Source: Paratinospora sagittata (taxonomy: Eukaryota; Streptophyta; Magnoliopsida; Ranunculales; Menispermaceae). From it: DNA of 64,000 nt. The notes under the pieces were generated by a model that saw only the letters and a list, made by a program, of their open reading frames with translations, searched no databases and was not told where the DNA came from. Shown here piece by piece: positions 22,803-35,801 of the stretch. The translations under genes were made by a program, and so were the position numbers. The DNA lies in contig CM069599.1 in NCBI GenBank assembly GCA_035771175.1, positions 33,141,562-33,205,561 of the forward strand. The letters run 5' to 3'. Position 1 is the first letter of the stretch; every line of letters begins with the position of its first letter.

Positions 22803-25800
22803 TCATGTGACAGTAGAAGATGTTATTCCAACAGAGGAAGCGAAAGTCACGGTAGTGTCACCAGAGAGATATCTTTTGAGTCTGTCGAGATCATCTGCAG
22901 CGTCGATCATGCTAGGCCTGGTTGAAGGAACATCTTGGGTGCAAAGAAGGCCCAATTCAATCAGTTCAATTATTGCTACTTCCCACATATTTTTAACTTC
23001 TAGGCTTTGATCTCTTGAAGCTCTCATAAGAGATGGATCAATAACGCCCTCCAGATGGCGATAGTAATGGCTTTTCACCCACTTAGGCAAGCTCATGCCT
23101 TCTTTGAACATGTTGTCTGTTGGTCCCTTTCCAGTGACAATTTCCAGTATAAGAACTCCAAAGCTGTAGACATCACCCTTCACAGATGCACTTCTTCCCA
23201 GTCCATACTCTGAATTAACATTGTATACAAAAACAAACATTTTTATACAAAACTACATATAAAAAGTTGAAATTATGAGTTCTATGAACATTCTAACTTG
23301 GAATATGATTGTGGTTTAAAGATCCTTATCACTGCTTGTTTATTTAACAGGGCCTACCAAAGCACACGAGGCTCTTGCCATTGTGAGGTCTGGGAAAGGA
23401 CGATATACGTAGCTTTACTTCCCCATTGGAGAGGTTATTTTTTAGATTTGAACCAGGGACCTGTAGGTCACAATGGAGAAACCTCAACCACTATGCTAAG
23501 GCCTGCCCTTCTACTTCATCCCTTTCCCTGACCCTGCTATGGCAAAAACTTGGTGCACTGGGTACACCTTTTCTTTTTTCTTTTTCTTTTTTATTAAGGT
23601 AATACTGAGGTGCTGTTATCTATCATATCAAAACTAAGACATTAGGTACCTGGAGCAATATACCCGACTGATCCACAAAGCAAATTTGCCGTTGAGTTGG
23701 ACATGTTCTTGGGAGTTACAGTGACCTCCCCAACTTTCATGACCAACCTTGCAATTCCAAAGTCTGATACAAGTGCAGTCATGTCATCGTTAAGGAGAAT
23801 GTTGCAAGGCTTCAAGTCACAATGAATGACTTGAACCGGAGAATGGTGGTGCAAGTAAGCCAATCCCTCAGCTATGTCGCTACAGATACTAACTCGGGTA
23901 ATCAAGCTCAAGTCTGATGAATAACCAGGTTCTTGAGACTGTGGGTAGAGATGGTTTTCCAGGCTTCCATTAGACATAAATGGAAGGATCAAAGCCTTGA
24001 ATTCTGGTAAACTGCAGGCTGTTATAATCCTCATTAAGTTTCGATGCTGGATTCGCTTCAGGACTTGGCATTCTCGATCAAAGCTATTGGTGTAATTCCG
24101 AACTTGCAACTTCAAAACCTTCACTGCAACTACACTCCCATTTCTTAAAACTCCTCTATAAACATGCCCAAAGCTTCCAGACCCAATTAATCTACTTTTC
24201 TCAAAACAGCCAGTAGCCTCCACGATTTCTTCATAAGTTATTCTTGGATGGCTAGTTGTTATTGTTGTATCATACTTACTTGCAACCCTGTTTTTCTTCA
24301 TAATCTGAAACCTTTTTGATGCCATCTTGAAGCTCAATCCACAAAAAATTGTAAGAAGAAAAGATGATACAGAGACAGTGCTGACAAGAAAGATTAGAAA
24401 TTTTGCGGAAGATTCTCTTGATTGTTGTTTTGGATGACAACTTTGCAGCTCTCCTGGTGGCCAACAGAGATTTGGGTTTCCCTGAAAGGATTCAAATGTT
24501 AATGAATCAAACACACCTCCTTGTGGGATTGATCCATTGAAGTTATTGAACGACAGATTTATTTGGACTAAACAGATTGATTTACTCAGGGAAGCGGGAA
24601 TCTCACCGGATAGTAAATTATGTGATAGATCCAAGGTTTGGAGGTTTAGAAGATTGCCTAAGGATGCGGGAATTGGGCCTTGGAGATAATTGTGAGAAAA
24701 ATTGATCAGTTCTGCTGCTTCGCAGCTAGCCAAGTTTGAAGGTATCTCGCCACTGAAATTATTCGAAGACAGATCAATTGCCCGAACCATTTCCATTTTA
24801 CTGAGCTCAACTGGAATCTCTCCTATCAGGAAATTGTTGGACAAATTGAAGTAAATTTCTATATCTCTTAAACCTGCAACTTCAGCTGGTATCATCCCAC
24901 TTAGCCTATTATGAGAAAGATCAATAATGTCTAAATTTATGCATCCTCCTAGACTAGATGGTATTGTCCCGGAAAGCAAGTTGTCCGAAAGGAAGAGCTG
25001 TCTTAGCTGAGTGAGATTTCCTAAAGAGGGTGGAATTGGACCTGAAAGCTTGTTTCTTGACAGATCTAATAGTCCCAAGTGACTTAAAGTGCCAAGAACA
25101 TCTGGGATTTCACCATGAAATGAATTGTTAGAGAGCCAAAGCCTCTCTAACTTAGGCAGAAGACTTAACTCAGGGGTGATGCTTCCACTTAGAAGGTTGC
25201 TTGAGAAATTCATGAGTGTTATTCTAGTAAGATTTGCTATAGATTGTGGAATTGCACCGTATATAAGATTGTCTTCAAGATGAATCTCCGAAAGATTGGT
25301 GTTAAGCATTCCGATCACTGCCGGAAGTTCGCCTCCAAGATTGTTTCCAGCAAGCTCAAGCTCCCTCAAATGAGTCAAATTCGAAATGGCGGTGAAGAAC
25401 GGAACGAGATTGGTGTTATCATCATCACTCTCCAAATGATTACCCGAAAGATATAGTATTTCCAATAGAGGCATTTTCTTTAGAATCTCTGACGGCAAAG
25501 TACCAGTGAGAAAATTGTACTCAAGATCAAGCTCTTTCATATTGATCGAATTTGACAGAGAAGCTGGAATAATCCCACTTAGTTGGTTCAGATATAAACG
25601 AAGCGTTTCGAGTTTAGTCAGATGGTTACCTATCTGTGAAGGGATGAAACCTATAAAAAGGTTATGTGAGAGGTCTACGTACATTAATTCAGTGCAGTTA
25701 TAGAACAGCGAGAGTGGAAGCCGGCCTCCTAACTGGTTTCTGCTCAAGTCAATAAACCGAAGACGAGTTAACTGCCCGAAGCTTTCAGGAACTTCATGGT

Positions 25801-26236
25801 GAATCTGGTTAGCGCGTAGACTTAGTTCTTCTAAGCTGGAAAGAGCTCCAAATTCAGTAGGAATTGAACCATAAAGTGAATTCTCCGATAGATCAAGCTG
25901 CACAAGAGAAGAGAGGTTGCATAGGAATGGTGATATCGTTCCTTGTAGATACTTTCTCTTGAGATCGAGCTCGATCACTCTTTCCCATTTGTCACTGCAG
26001 TTTACTCCATTCCATTCGCAAACATGGATAGTCTCGTTCCAATTTTCAAGAGCGTTTTGAGGATCGATAGTTATATCTTTCTTGAATGCAAGAAGTCCCA
26101 ATTGGTCTGTGATTATTCCATGTGTTTTGAGAGGAAGAGAAGTTGGGATGAGGAGAAGAAGAAGAAGAAGAAGGGTAATGGAAATGATACAAAAATTTGG
26201 TTTCATTTTTTGGTTCCTAGTACAGTGCAAAAACAT
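22803..26236 (-). CDS. LRR receptor-like serine/threonine kinase, At2g24130 type (copy 1)
   Basis: Exon 1 is 23650-26236 and exon 2 is 22803-23209, split within the Glu of YIAPEYGLG. The protein is 997 aa from the first ATG, or 987 aa from the ATG at 26206, which gives a cleaner signal peptide (MKPNFCIIS plus a leucine run). Next come an LRR N-cap (CEWNGVNCS), about 20 leucine-rich repeats, a transmembrane helix at about 611-634, and a kinase from about 665. Visible motifs are GSGSFGHVYRG, VAVKVL, VIHCDLKPCNILL and SDFGIARL. HCD instead of HRD makes it a non-RD kinase, a class that includes many immune receptors. The intron contains an Au-like SINE. The ligand is unknown. Confidence 0.93.
23335..23575 (-). 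mobile_element. tRNA-derived SINE (Au-like) in the receptor kinase intron
   Basis: On the minus strand it has a polymerase III A-box-like TAGCATAGTGGTTGAGG (23482-23498) and a B-box-like GGTTCAAATC (23445-23454). These are followed by a body ending CAGACCTCACAATGGCAAG, which I recognise as Au-SINE-like. A related piece occurs at 35333-35395. Confidence 0.6.
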
Positions 26237-26320
26237 AGAGCATAGAACATAATTGAAAAATGAACGTTAGAAACAGTGAAAGGAGGAAAAAAAGGAAGAG
26301 AAGCTGACCATCCTACAGGA

Positions 26321-26340
26321 ATTTATAATTTAATTGGCCA
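26321..26340 (-). promoter_or_regulatory. Possible CCAAT/TATA promoter of receptor kinase copy 1
   Basis: The minus strand reads CCAATTAAATTATAAAT about 90 bp upstream of the first ATG, a plausible core promoter. There is no other support. Confidence 0.35.
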
Positions 26341-28130
26341 CATGTTTTCAAGAGTTCCTTAGCCAAATGAGAAAGTGGAATCAAAAGAAGACATGGTATA
26401 TTGATTTTAAGGAAGATAGTGATCGAACTTGTGCACCGACTACACTTGTGAATAGAGCATCCAACTACATTTCTAATGTCTGCATGACTTGTATCTTTTG
26501 AATTTTTGTGAAAAAGAGTGGAAAAAGGGTCATGCTTTCATCTGGCAAGTTGACTTATCTCCAGTATGTATTCTTGTATGAATCATCATGCTTTATTTAC
26601 GCACGTAAATAACAATTAAGGCATGTAGAAACTATGATCAATGATATTGAAAATTATGTAATGGTTTTAATTCCACTGTGTTTAGTATCAATCTGCTCGA
26701 AAAATTATTTAAAGCAGTGATTACTTTATTAGACATATAATACAATATGCTAGACTGATCTTGTTCTCACCCTTTTTTTTTCTTTGATTTAATCATTGGT
26801 ATCAACTAAAATTTTTCAATGAAGTTCTATATTCTGATGTTTTCTACTGGTTCTAAATTCTAATGGGAGCAAGATGCCAAAGGACATTATTATATTAGAA
26901 CCTATGATTTTACAAACAATTCTTTATGATCAAAGATGATGGATTCACATATGAAAATCCGAGAAATTTATTTTACCTCATTATTCCTTTTTTTTTTTTT
27001 TTGTATGTGATGAGTGTGTTTGTTTGCTACTTGCTGCTGCTTCTTTAGTGGAAACAATGTTCAAATGCATTTGCTGATGATCCAAAACCATGTATAAGTG
27101 ATATATAAAATGTGAAAATTTATTGGATTGATTCGTTCTAATCATTTTTATTTGGTTAATTCAGTCTAGTTAGAGCTCAATTACTGGAAAGCTTCATGGC
27201 CCCCCTCAACTACACTGTAAGTGCAATGAATCTGTCAACTCAAAAGCCTTTTCTCTATCTTTGTGTGCATGTTTACAGTTCATTTGCAAGTGGGCTTGTG
27301 TAGTCCTGTCTTGATTTTGCTTTCTCACCTTCCAAAACTATTATCCAACGAGAAAATGAGAGCCCCGTTTGGTTTGTGATTCTGACAATTTTCCTTATCT
27401 GAAAATTCGGAAGACCCAAAAAATGTGTTTGGGCTAGTTCAAAAACAGCTTTCTAAGATTTTACTCAAAAAGCAACCTGTTTTCAGAAAATGATAAAAAA
27501 AAAAAAAAATCATTTTCTGATTTTTCATTTACGATTTGAATCCCTGTTTTTGAATCACAAACCAAATACAGCCAAAGGAAATCAGGACATGTCAGCTTTC
27601 AGCATCATGGTTGCAATCTGCTCACTACAGAGAAAACTGCTTACTTAGTGACTAGTGACAAGGAATACTAATTTCAACTCTTCGGGAGACATTTCATTGA
27701 CGATGCCATGTCCTCTTCGGAAACTAAAGGGAGCTCACCATCTTATCTAGAATGTGGAGGGACACTCTTATATTTTCTTTATATTGAATTGTCGTGATCC
27801 TTTTCCAAGACTATATAAGATTCCCTTCTATTTGACTTTTGCTTTTTGATTGTATAATAGTCCCATCTTGTGGTTCCCTCAGATGTGTAACAGTCTAATT
27901 TTCTCGAATTTTTTACTGAATTTACTTTCATAAAATTTATCACTTTTTTCGGTTTTTTCCTGCTCTGGTGTAAAGGGTGGCAAGGTCACATCCTTAAATG
28001 GTAAATTTGACAGTTTTTTGCAGAACAGCCTCTATGTAGCATTTTGGAAATATGGCAATGGAACATGAAGCAAAGCTGAAACTGCACTTATTCCTATCAT
28101 ATTTGCTGAAGATTTCATGAGCCTAGCATT
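26341..28130. other. Intergenic region upstream of receptor kinase copy 1
   Basis: No gene seen. It is AT-rich, and the only recognised element is the fold-back MITE near 27.4 kb. Confidence 0.5.
27363..27573. mobile_element. Fold-back MITE
   Basis: TTTGGTTTGTGATTC (27368-27382) is the perfect reverse complement of 27552-27566. A second inner stem, CAGAAAATGAT / ATCATTTTCTG, closes around a poly(A) loop near 27500. Length and structure suggest a small hAT-like or Mutator-like inverted-repeat element. Confidence 0.6.
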
Positions 28131-28135
28131 AAAAT

Positions 28136-28700
28136 TGTTGGAAAAATTGATGGTTGTAAAGAAATAAATTCTACAATCCTACGATAATTTCCCAAATTAA
28201 AATACAACAAAAATAACACCAAAAATTTTAGCTTAAAAAACCCTCTAAAAAGGAGGTAAAAACCACGGGACCCGTAGGCCGCTTAAAGACTTCCACTATA
28301 ATATAATGGGATTACAAACTTCACCCTTCGGTGGATCTCTCACAAATATACAATATCTATGTATCTTTAATTTGTAGATAAAACTTTACAAATTGGCTCA
28401 CACTTTTTCTTCTCAAAGAAACTCTCTTTGAGGCTCTCTGGATCTCTCCTATTAGATCTCTAGGATTAAATCTCTCCGAATAAATTTCAAGAATGAAATT
28501 AAGGCTCTATTTATAGGAGTATTGAGGGGCAATTTTGTAAATACATAAATCATATTTTAATACAAAATTTTCAGCAACTTCGGCGCCCTGTTTGACAATT
28601 TCTGCCGCCCCGCGTTATTCTTGCTTGCTGCCCACGTGAAATTCAGCCACCCTCCTGTTGACAGTCGTCTTCTTCGAATAGCCGCCGAGGTGGACCAACA
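28136..28700 (-). repeat. 3' LTR of the Copia element
   Basis: 565 bp, TG...CA ends, same length as its partner. The minus strand contains a TATAAATA box (complement near 28509-28516), a likely LTR promoter. Confidence 0.95.
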
Positions 28701-28713
28701 AATCTCCCCCTCT
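28701..28713 (-). promoter_or_regulatory. Polypurine tract
   Basis: The minus strand reads AGAGGGGGAGATT directly against the 3'LTR, the expected plus-strand primer. Confidence 0.85.
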
Positions 28714-28716
28714 ACC

Positions 28717-31700
28717 TTATGTGGAATAGGGCTCCTCCACACCTGCAATCTCTCTACAGATAGCAAGTTTTTCTCTGGTCAGAGACTTCGTCATCATATC
28801 TGCCCCGTTGTCATTAGTGTGGATCTTCTCAACTTGCAGCAGTTTATTTTCCAGCACATCACGAATCCAATGATACCTCACGTCGATGTGCTTGGACCTT
28901 GAATGGAAGGTTGAGTTCTTGCTGAGGTGAATTGCGCTTTGACTATCGCAATAAAGAACATAATTTTCTTGGTTCTGATGCAATTTTTGTAGGAACTTTT
29001 TCATCTACAGTATCTCCTTACAACCTTCAGTGATTGCAATGTACTCTGCTTCTGTGGTACTTAAGGCAATACACTTCTGTAATCGTGATTGCCATGAGAC
29101 AGCTCCCCCTGCAAAGGTTATTAGGTACCCGGATATCGACTTTCTCGTATCCACATCGCCAGCCATATCTGAATCTGTAAATCCTTCTAATACAAATTTA
29201 TCATTACCAAAACATAAACAATGACTAGAAGTACCTTTAAGATACCTGAGTATCCATTTGACTGCTGTCCAATGTTTCTTTCCAAGATTTGATAGAAATC
29301 GGCTCACAACACCAACAACATGAGCAATGTCTGGTCTGGTGCATACCATAACATACATTAGACTGCCAACTACCGATGCATAAGACACCTTGCTTATCTC
29401 TGATTTCTCCTCCTCGCTTGAAGGACACTGGCTCGTATTAAGCTTGAAGTGGCTTGCCAGAGGAGAACTAACAGGTTTAGCTTTGCTCATGTTGAAACGC
29501 TCTAAAACTTTCTCAATATACTTCTCTTGAGATAGCCAAAGTCTCTTGTTCTTCCTGTCACGAACAATCTTCATGCCAAGGATTTGCTTTGCGGGTCCTA
29601 AGTCTTTCATGGCAAAAGACTTGCTCAACTCTTTCTTCAACGTGTTAATCTTGCCAGTATCTTGGCCTACAATTAACATATCATCAACATAAAGCAAAAG
29701 AATAATAAAATCACCATCAGAGAATTTCTTGATGAAGACGTAGTGATCAGCTGTCGTTCGGTTGTACTCCTTTTTCTCCATGAATGAGTCAAACTTTTTA
29801 TACCACTGCCTCGGTGCCTGTTTCAAACCGTACAGACTTTTCTTTAGCCTGCATACCAGCTTCTTTTTTTTTTTTTGACTTGGAAACCTTCGGGCTGCTC
29901 CATATAGATTTCCTCGTCAGGATCACCGTGTAAGAATGCGGTTTTTACATCAAGTTGTTCAACCTCCAGATTAAGACTAGCTGTCAAGCCAAGAACAACT
30001 CGGATTGAAGACATTTTTACCACCGGCGAGAAGATTTCATCGAAGTCAACGCGTTTCTTCTGCCCGAATCCTTTCACAACCAATCTTGCTTTGTATCGAG
30101 GTTGCGAGCTACCTTCTTCGCTTTTGATCCTGTACACCCACTTGTTCTTGAGGGTTTTCTTTCCCTGTGGTAATTTCACCAAGTCAAATGTGTGGTTCTC
30201 ATGCAGAGATTTCATTTCTTCCTGCATGGCTTTCATCCACTCAGTCTTATGCTGGTCAGTGATAGCTTCGGTATAGCTCTCCGGTTCTCCCCCGTCAGTG
30301 AGCATCACATAGTCGCTAGGAGAATATCTTTGACTTGGTTGTCGCTCTCTGGTGGATCTCCTAAGTTGTGCTTCTGGTTGGACTTGTTCAGGAACTTGTT
30401 CTGGTTCTGAACTTTGAGCTGGTGGAACATCATCCTCAGTATCTGGTGCAGCTTCCTTGTCATCTGAATTTGTTGATGGAGAGACTGGTTCCAGATTAAC
30501 TGGAATTTCTTCTAATTGTGGCTTTTCAGGTTTCTGAAAATCCTCGATCTTCTGATCTTCAAGAAACACCACGTTTCTGCTTCTGACAATCTTTTTGTTG
30601 ATAGGATCCCAAAGTCTGTAGCCGAATTCTTCACGGGAAATCCCACAAAGATACACTGCTTCACTTTTCCATCCAGCTTGGACCTCTCGTATCTAGGGAT
30701 GTGAACAAATGCTCTGCAGCCGAATACTTTCAAGTGTTTGTAAGAAACGTCTTTCCCCATCCAAGCCTTTTCTGGTACGCCGTAGTTCAGTGGAACTGAT
30801 GGAGAAAGGTTGATTAAATCGACTGCTGTCCTCATTGCCTCCCCCCAATAGGAGTTTGGCAGTTTTGCATTTGAGAGCATACATCTGATTCTTTTACAAA
30901 ATAGTTCTGTTCATCCTTTCTGCAACATCGTTGTGTTGAGGTGTCTTTGGTACCGATTTTTTCAGCCTGATGCCGAAACTTCTGCAGTACTCCTCGAATG
31001 ATCCGTGATACTCACCGCCATTGTCTGATCGTACACACTTCAAACGTCTACCAGTTTCTCTCTCAACTTTTACATGAAATTGTTTGAAAACTTCCTGCAC
31101 TTGATCTTTAGTTTTCAAAGCAAAGGCCCACACTTTTCTAGAGTGATCATCAATAAAAGTCACAAAATAATGAGCACCTCCTAGTGTCTTACAACTCATT
31201 GTACAGACGTCTGTGTGTATTAAATCTAGAATATTTTCCTTTCTAGATGGTGGGGAACTACGAAATGCAACTCTATGTTGTTTACCCATAATACAATCAA
31301 CACAAGTATGTAAAGATGTACCTGTCATTCCTGGCAAGTGCTCCTTCTTGGAAAGAGTTCTGAGACCCTTTTCACTCATGTGGCCGAGCCGCTTATGCCA
31401 TAACTCGGTGGGAACTTCTTTCCTCATGGTATTTACTTCTTCTCTACACAGGTTGGCTTCTGTGATGTAAAGTGATGTATCTTTCTTGCCTTTGCCTTTG
31501 GTGAGCTTCCATTTTCCTTCACCAAAGTTATTATTGTAGCCATCGTCATCAAGCATTCCGGTGAAGATCAAATTGAGGCGGATATCAGGAACATGCCTCA
31601 CATCTTTCAAGAGTAACCCGCATCCAATGTTAGTTTCTAAATAAATATTACCGATGCCGATAATTTTGGATGCATTATCATTTCCCATCTTCCCTCGTCC

Positions 31701-32714
31701 GAAATCACCTTGAGTGTAGGTTGAGAAGAAATCTCGTCGTGAGGTGACATGGTAGGAAGCACCTGAGTCAACTACCCATGTAGAGTCTTGACTTGCAAGG
31801 TTGACATAATCAGCATCTCGATCAAGGACAACTTCTTCAGTGAGATTTGCGGTGTCATTCGTTCGGGTTTCTGCTTCTTGATTTCTAGATCGTTCTGCCT
31901 TTAACTTTCTACATTCTCGAATTAAGTGTCCGGGCTTGCCGTAGTGATGACACTTTTTGTCATGCCACGATCTGGACTTCGAGCGTCCTCTTTGCTGACT
32001 TTGGTTACGAGGATATCTGCTTTTACTTCTTCCGTACTATTCTTGCTTGCCTTGTTTTTCCATGACAAGTGCTTCAGTTTCAGGAGTATATCCATTGTCT
32101 TTTCGTCGAGACTCTTCGTTCAACATTCTGTCTTTTACCATGTCCATGGTAAGCTTGCCTTCAGGAGTTGAGTTACTAACTGACACAACTAGAGTATCCC
32201 GACTTTTTGGTAAAGAACTCAACAACAACAACGCTTGTAGCTCGTCATCTACGATCATCATCATAGAGTTGAGTTGATCTACAATGCCTTGGAACTCACT
32301 CATGTGTTCTGAAACGCTACTTCCATCTTTATACTTCAAATTAACTAATCGTCGCATCAGATTAGCTTTATTCTGTACGGTTGTCCTCGCATACATTTTC
32401 TCCAACTTTTGCCAAAGAACGTAAGCATCGTGTTCATTAGCAAAATTTTGAAAAATGCTCTTGTCGATCCATTGTCTGATTTGAGCAGCACACTTTCGGT
32501 TCAACACGGCTCAGTCAGCGTCTGTGCTGGTTGTTTTTGATGTCTAGTCATCTGTCGAAGTTGTAGTCACGACTTTCTCCTTCGACATTATAATCGGCTT
32601 CCATAGATCTTTAATGTATAAAAGATCCTCCATCTTCGGCTTTCAAATTGCATAATTAAATGCAGTCAACCTGATCATATTGCCTGTGTTCATATTGCCT
32701 GTGCTCTTCTCCAT
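28717..32714 (-). pseudogene. Copia gag-pol polyprotein, broken by stops and frameshifts
   Basis: The gag frame begins near 32714 (MEKSTGNM), with stops soon after; the copia gag domain is readable at 32507-32037 and ends at TAG. The zinc knuckle (around 31950) reads CHHYGKPGH..C, with Tyr where the second Cys is expected. Protease has DSGAS (around 31770). Integrase has LWHKRLGHMS, HTDVC and RSDNGGEY. Frame changes occur near 30893 and 30640; reverse transcriptase then runs 30656-29844 and, after a shift at an A-run near 29870, 29826-29005 with LLLYVDDML. RNase H (TDSDMAGD, TTEAEYIA, CDSQSAIHL) is cut by a TAG at about 29005 where Trp is expected. It cannot make a working polyprotein. Confidence 0.93.
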
Positions 32715-32763
32715 TTGAATCGTCAGTCAACAGATTTCGCGGAGCTTGACACTTTTCCGGTGA

Positions 32764-32875
32764 TGAATAGTACTCTGTGAATAGTACCCCTTATGAATAG
32801 TACTACTATTTAAAATAGTACCTGTCGACAAAACAGAGCTGTATACGTGAATAGTACTATATGTATGAACAGTAC
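32764..32875 (-). repeat. Short repeats in the Copia 5' leader
   Basis: TGAATAGTAC occurs at 32764, 32778, 32794 and 32848, and the variant TGAACAGTAC at 32866, between the primer site and gag. The repeats may be regulatory or packaging elements; their function is unknown. Confidence 0.7.
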
Positions 32876-32896
32876 CTTCGCTGAAAATGACCCAGT

Positions 32897-32907
32897 CTCT
32901 GATACCA
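32897..32907 (-). promoter_or_regulatory. Primer binding site (initiator tRNA-Met)
   Basis: TGGTATCAGAG on the minus strand, three bases from the 5'LTR, is the usual plant Copia primer site. Confidence 0.92.
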
Positions 32908-32910
32908 CTT

Positions 32911-33475
32911 TGTTGGGAAAATTGATGGTTGTAAAGAAATAAATTGTACAATCCTAGGATAATTTCCCAAACTAAAATACAACAAAAATAACACCAAAAA
33001 TTTTAGCGTGGAAAACCCTCTAAAAAGGAGATAAAAATCACGGGACCCGTAGGCCGCTTAAAGACTTCCACTATAATATAATGAGATTATAAACTTCACC
33101 CTTCGGTGGATCTCTCACAAATATACAATATCTATGTATCTTCAATTTGTGGATAAAACTTCACAAATTGGCTCACACGTTTTCTTCTCAAAGAAACTCT
33201 CTTTGAGGCTCTCTGGATCTCTCATATTAGATCTCTAGAATTAGATCTCTCCGAATAAATTTCAAGAATGAAATTAAGGCTCTATTTATAGGAGTATTGA
33301 GGGGCAATTTTATAAATACATAAATCATATTTTAATACAAAATTTTCAGCAACTTCGGCGCCCTGTTTGACAATTTCTGCCGCCCCACGTTATTCTTGCT
33401 TGCTGCCCACGTGAAATTCAGCCGCCCTTCTGTTGACAGTCGTCTTCTTTGAATAGCCGCCGAGGTGGACCAACA
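32911..33475 (-). repeat. 5' LTR of the Copia element
   Basis: 565 bp, partner of 28136-28700 with no length difference. It is followed by AAAAT at 33476-33480. Confidence 0.95.
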
Positions 33476-33480
33476 AAAAT

Positions 33481-35393
33481 GTATGGTGGGCAGTCCAGTT
33501 TGAGGATTGCAGAAGAATGAGTAGCCATTAATTCTCTAATGTACTTGGTTTCAATCTGCTAAATGACCAAAGGTACAATTGTTGCTCTTCATGTTAATGC
33601 TATAACATTATGCCTTTTTTGAAATTTATATGGAATCAGAATCATAACTTGCTTGAATTGAAGTTCATGCCACATGCTCTTCCAGCAGCAAAGCTTGGAA
33701 TTGCTAGCTAGTAGCTCTTAAGCCTAAATGGAGGGACAAAATTTGGTGGAATGAGCACCGCAGTTGATGAGACAAAAGAAGCACAAGTGCAGAGTCATGT
33801 AGAAAGCTTATATATGCTTCCAATTCTACTAGTGAGAGTGAGAGTGAAAACTACAACTCAGTACAAATGCCAAGACAACAAAAATTGATAGGCTCAAGAC
33901 AACAAAAATTGAAATAAAAGTTGATTTTTCTTTTCTTAGTTTTTGAATTTCATGAAGGTCTTTATGCTGTGGCTCTTGACATTTATTTGACAGGGACTTA
34001 TATCAATTTAAAGGAAAATTAGTGCATTATTAGGTTCTAAGAAAGAAAGTTAAAAAGGGTAAAGTCAATTGCTTCAGCTTAACCATTCTTTAATTTTGAT
34101 TGTAACATTTGATAGAATTGATGTAACTGGCAACACACCCAAAAAAACAAAGAAAAAATAAATCTAAATCACTATGTATAATATGAACAATACCAGCGAT
34201 TATCAGAAAAAAAGAACATAAAATAGTAATGATCTGCAATATTATAATATATACAAATCAACTGTGCAAATGATAAAACTGTTGTTGATGTGTTTAATTT
34301 GAATTAGGTGGATTAGCATGCAAGAATGAAGAATTATACATACATCATTTCCATTGAAGAGCTAACTGGTGGGTCATATAAACGAAGCTATTGGTTAGTG
34401 GTGGTCACCATCATGGAGCACCATCTCATGCACCATCATGCTTCTCTTGAAATTTCAAGCAAAAAAGAAGGGGTGCAAGTCCTTATTGTATTGTCTCACA
34501 AAAAAAAACAAAAGAGTCCTTATTGTATGTATATAATTAAACTTTTTATCCCAAGTACGGTCAAAGCTTTTCTATTGATATATGGCAAAGTTCAAATGAA
34601 GATTCACTACTTTGTAGGTAGACCCAAATTCCTAAACCTTTAAATATATAAAGAGGAAAACTTACCCTAAAAGGGATATTATAGAAGTAAAAAATAATTA
34701 ATGGCGTTTCTTTAGGGAGAGGTTTGTTTTAGGCTTTTAGCCCTATTTGGGTAGTCAAAAAGCTTGTTTATGTCAGAGGTTTAGTGCTATTTAGTAAGCT
34801 ATATATATAGTCAATTATAAATTTATTCATTTCGACCTTACTAAGAATAAAATAAAATTATTTTTATAAGATTAAATTAGATGAGATTAAAAATAAAGCA
34901 ATATTGTGTTTGGTGTAACCCATAGAATTAAAATAAATTTTTTAAACTTTTTTTTTAATTACTTTAAAAAAATAAAAATAAAAAATAAACGAGGTCACTG
35001 GGTTTGCAAATTACAAAACCAGTTTTTTTTTGTTCAAAGAAAAAAGAAGAAGAAGAAGATGAAGAAGACACGAAGAATGGCACAAAAAATAATAATTACC
35101 GAATGGATAAAACAATCCTGACATTTTTTCGGGATTATTTTATCCGGTAAGAGGGGGATAAAATGGTGGGTGAGATTATTTATAATCTTATCCCATCCAT
35201 TTTTAAATGCTGGAATAGGATTAAAAATAATCTTATCTCATCTTATCCTCCCTACCAAACTGTCTCATAAGTGTATTTGGTGCATTTTTCAATAGCCACA
35301 TGCAACTTATAAATTAATTTTTCGTGTAGAGATAAGGTTGTATATATCGTCCTTTTCGCAAGCCTAACAATGGCAAGAGCTTGGTGTTATGCC

Positions 35394-35429
<36 letters not shown>

Positions 35430-35801
35430 AATTAAAGATAATCAACATCATTGTATCAATCAAAATGTCAACTAAAATGATGATAGATTAGGGAGGAAAA
35501 AAGATAGATAGATGTTTGGATGTTGATCAAAATAAGCACAAACTTCCATGCATCTGTGCTGATAATTAAGTTCTTATTTACCACATTAAAAAAAAAGAGA
35601 CAAAAGAAGAAGAAAAGAAACAGCACAGGGCTGATAAGAAACTAAAATGACAAAATGTATGCCCAGGCCCAGAATTTTGGACCCATAAATAAGTCCAACA
35701 CTGGCCCATATTGGCCTTTTTGGAAAGCCCACAAGGCCTTTCTTACCGATAACTCTTAGAATTCGTCCTTCCATTAATTTGAGGTTATAAGCTATCAATT
35801 G
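33481..35801. other. Intergenic region between the receptor kinases
   Basis: No gene seen. It contains a short Au-SINE-like piece at 35333-35395, a (TA)n microsatellite at about 35396-35427, and an element-like GTTTGG-type sequence near 34860-35270 that resembles 60490-60860. Confidence 0.45.

Larger units (their letters stand above)
28136..33475 (-). mobile_element. Ty1/Copia LTR retrotransposon, structurally complete, inactivated
   Basis: Two 565-bp LTRs (28136-28700 and 32911-33475) begin TGTTGG and end CCAACA. They are flanked by 5-bp target repeats AAAAT (28131-28135 and 33476-33480). On the minus strand the order is 5'LTR, primer site, gag, protease, integrase, reverse transcriptase, RNase H, purine tract, 3'LTR, which is the Copia order (Tnt1-like). 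By eye the LTRs differ at about 23 of 565 positions, roughly 4%, so the insertion is fairly old. Several stops and frameshifts inactivate the polyprotein. It sits between the two receptor kinase genes. Confidence 0.97.

Noticed and set aside
34326..34643. 105-codon ORF between the receptor kinases
   Set aside because: It crosses an A-run and low-complexity sequence; no domain.
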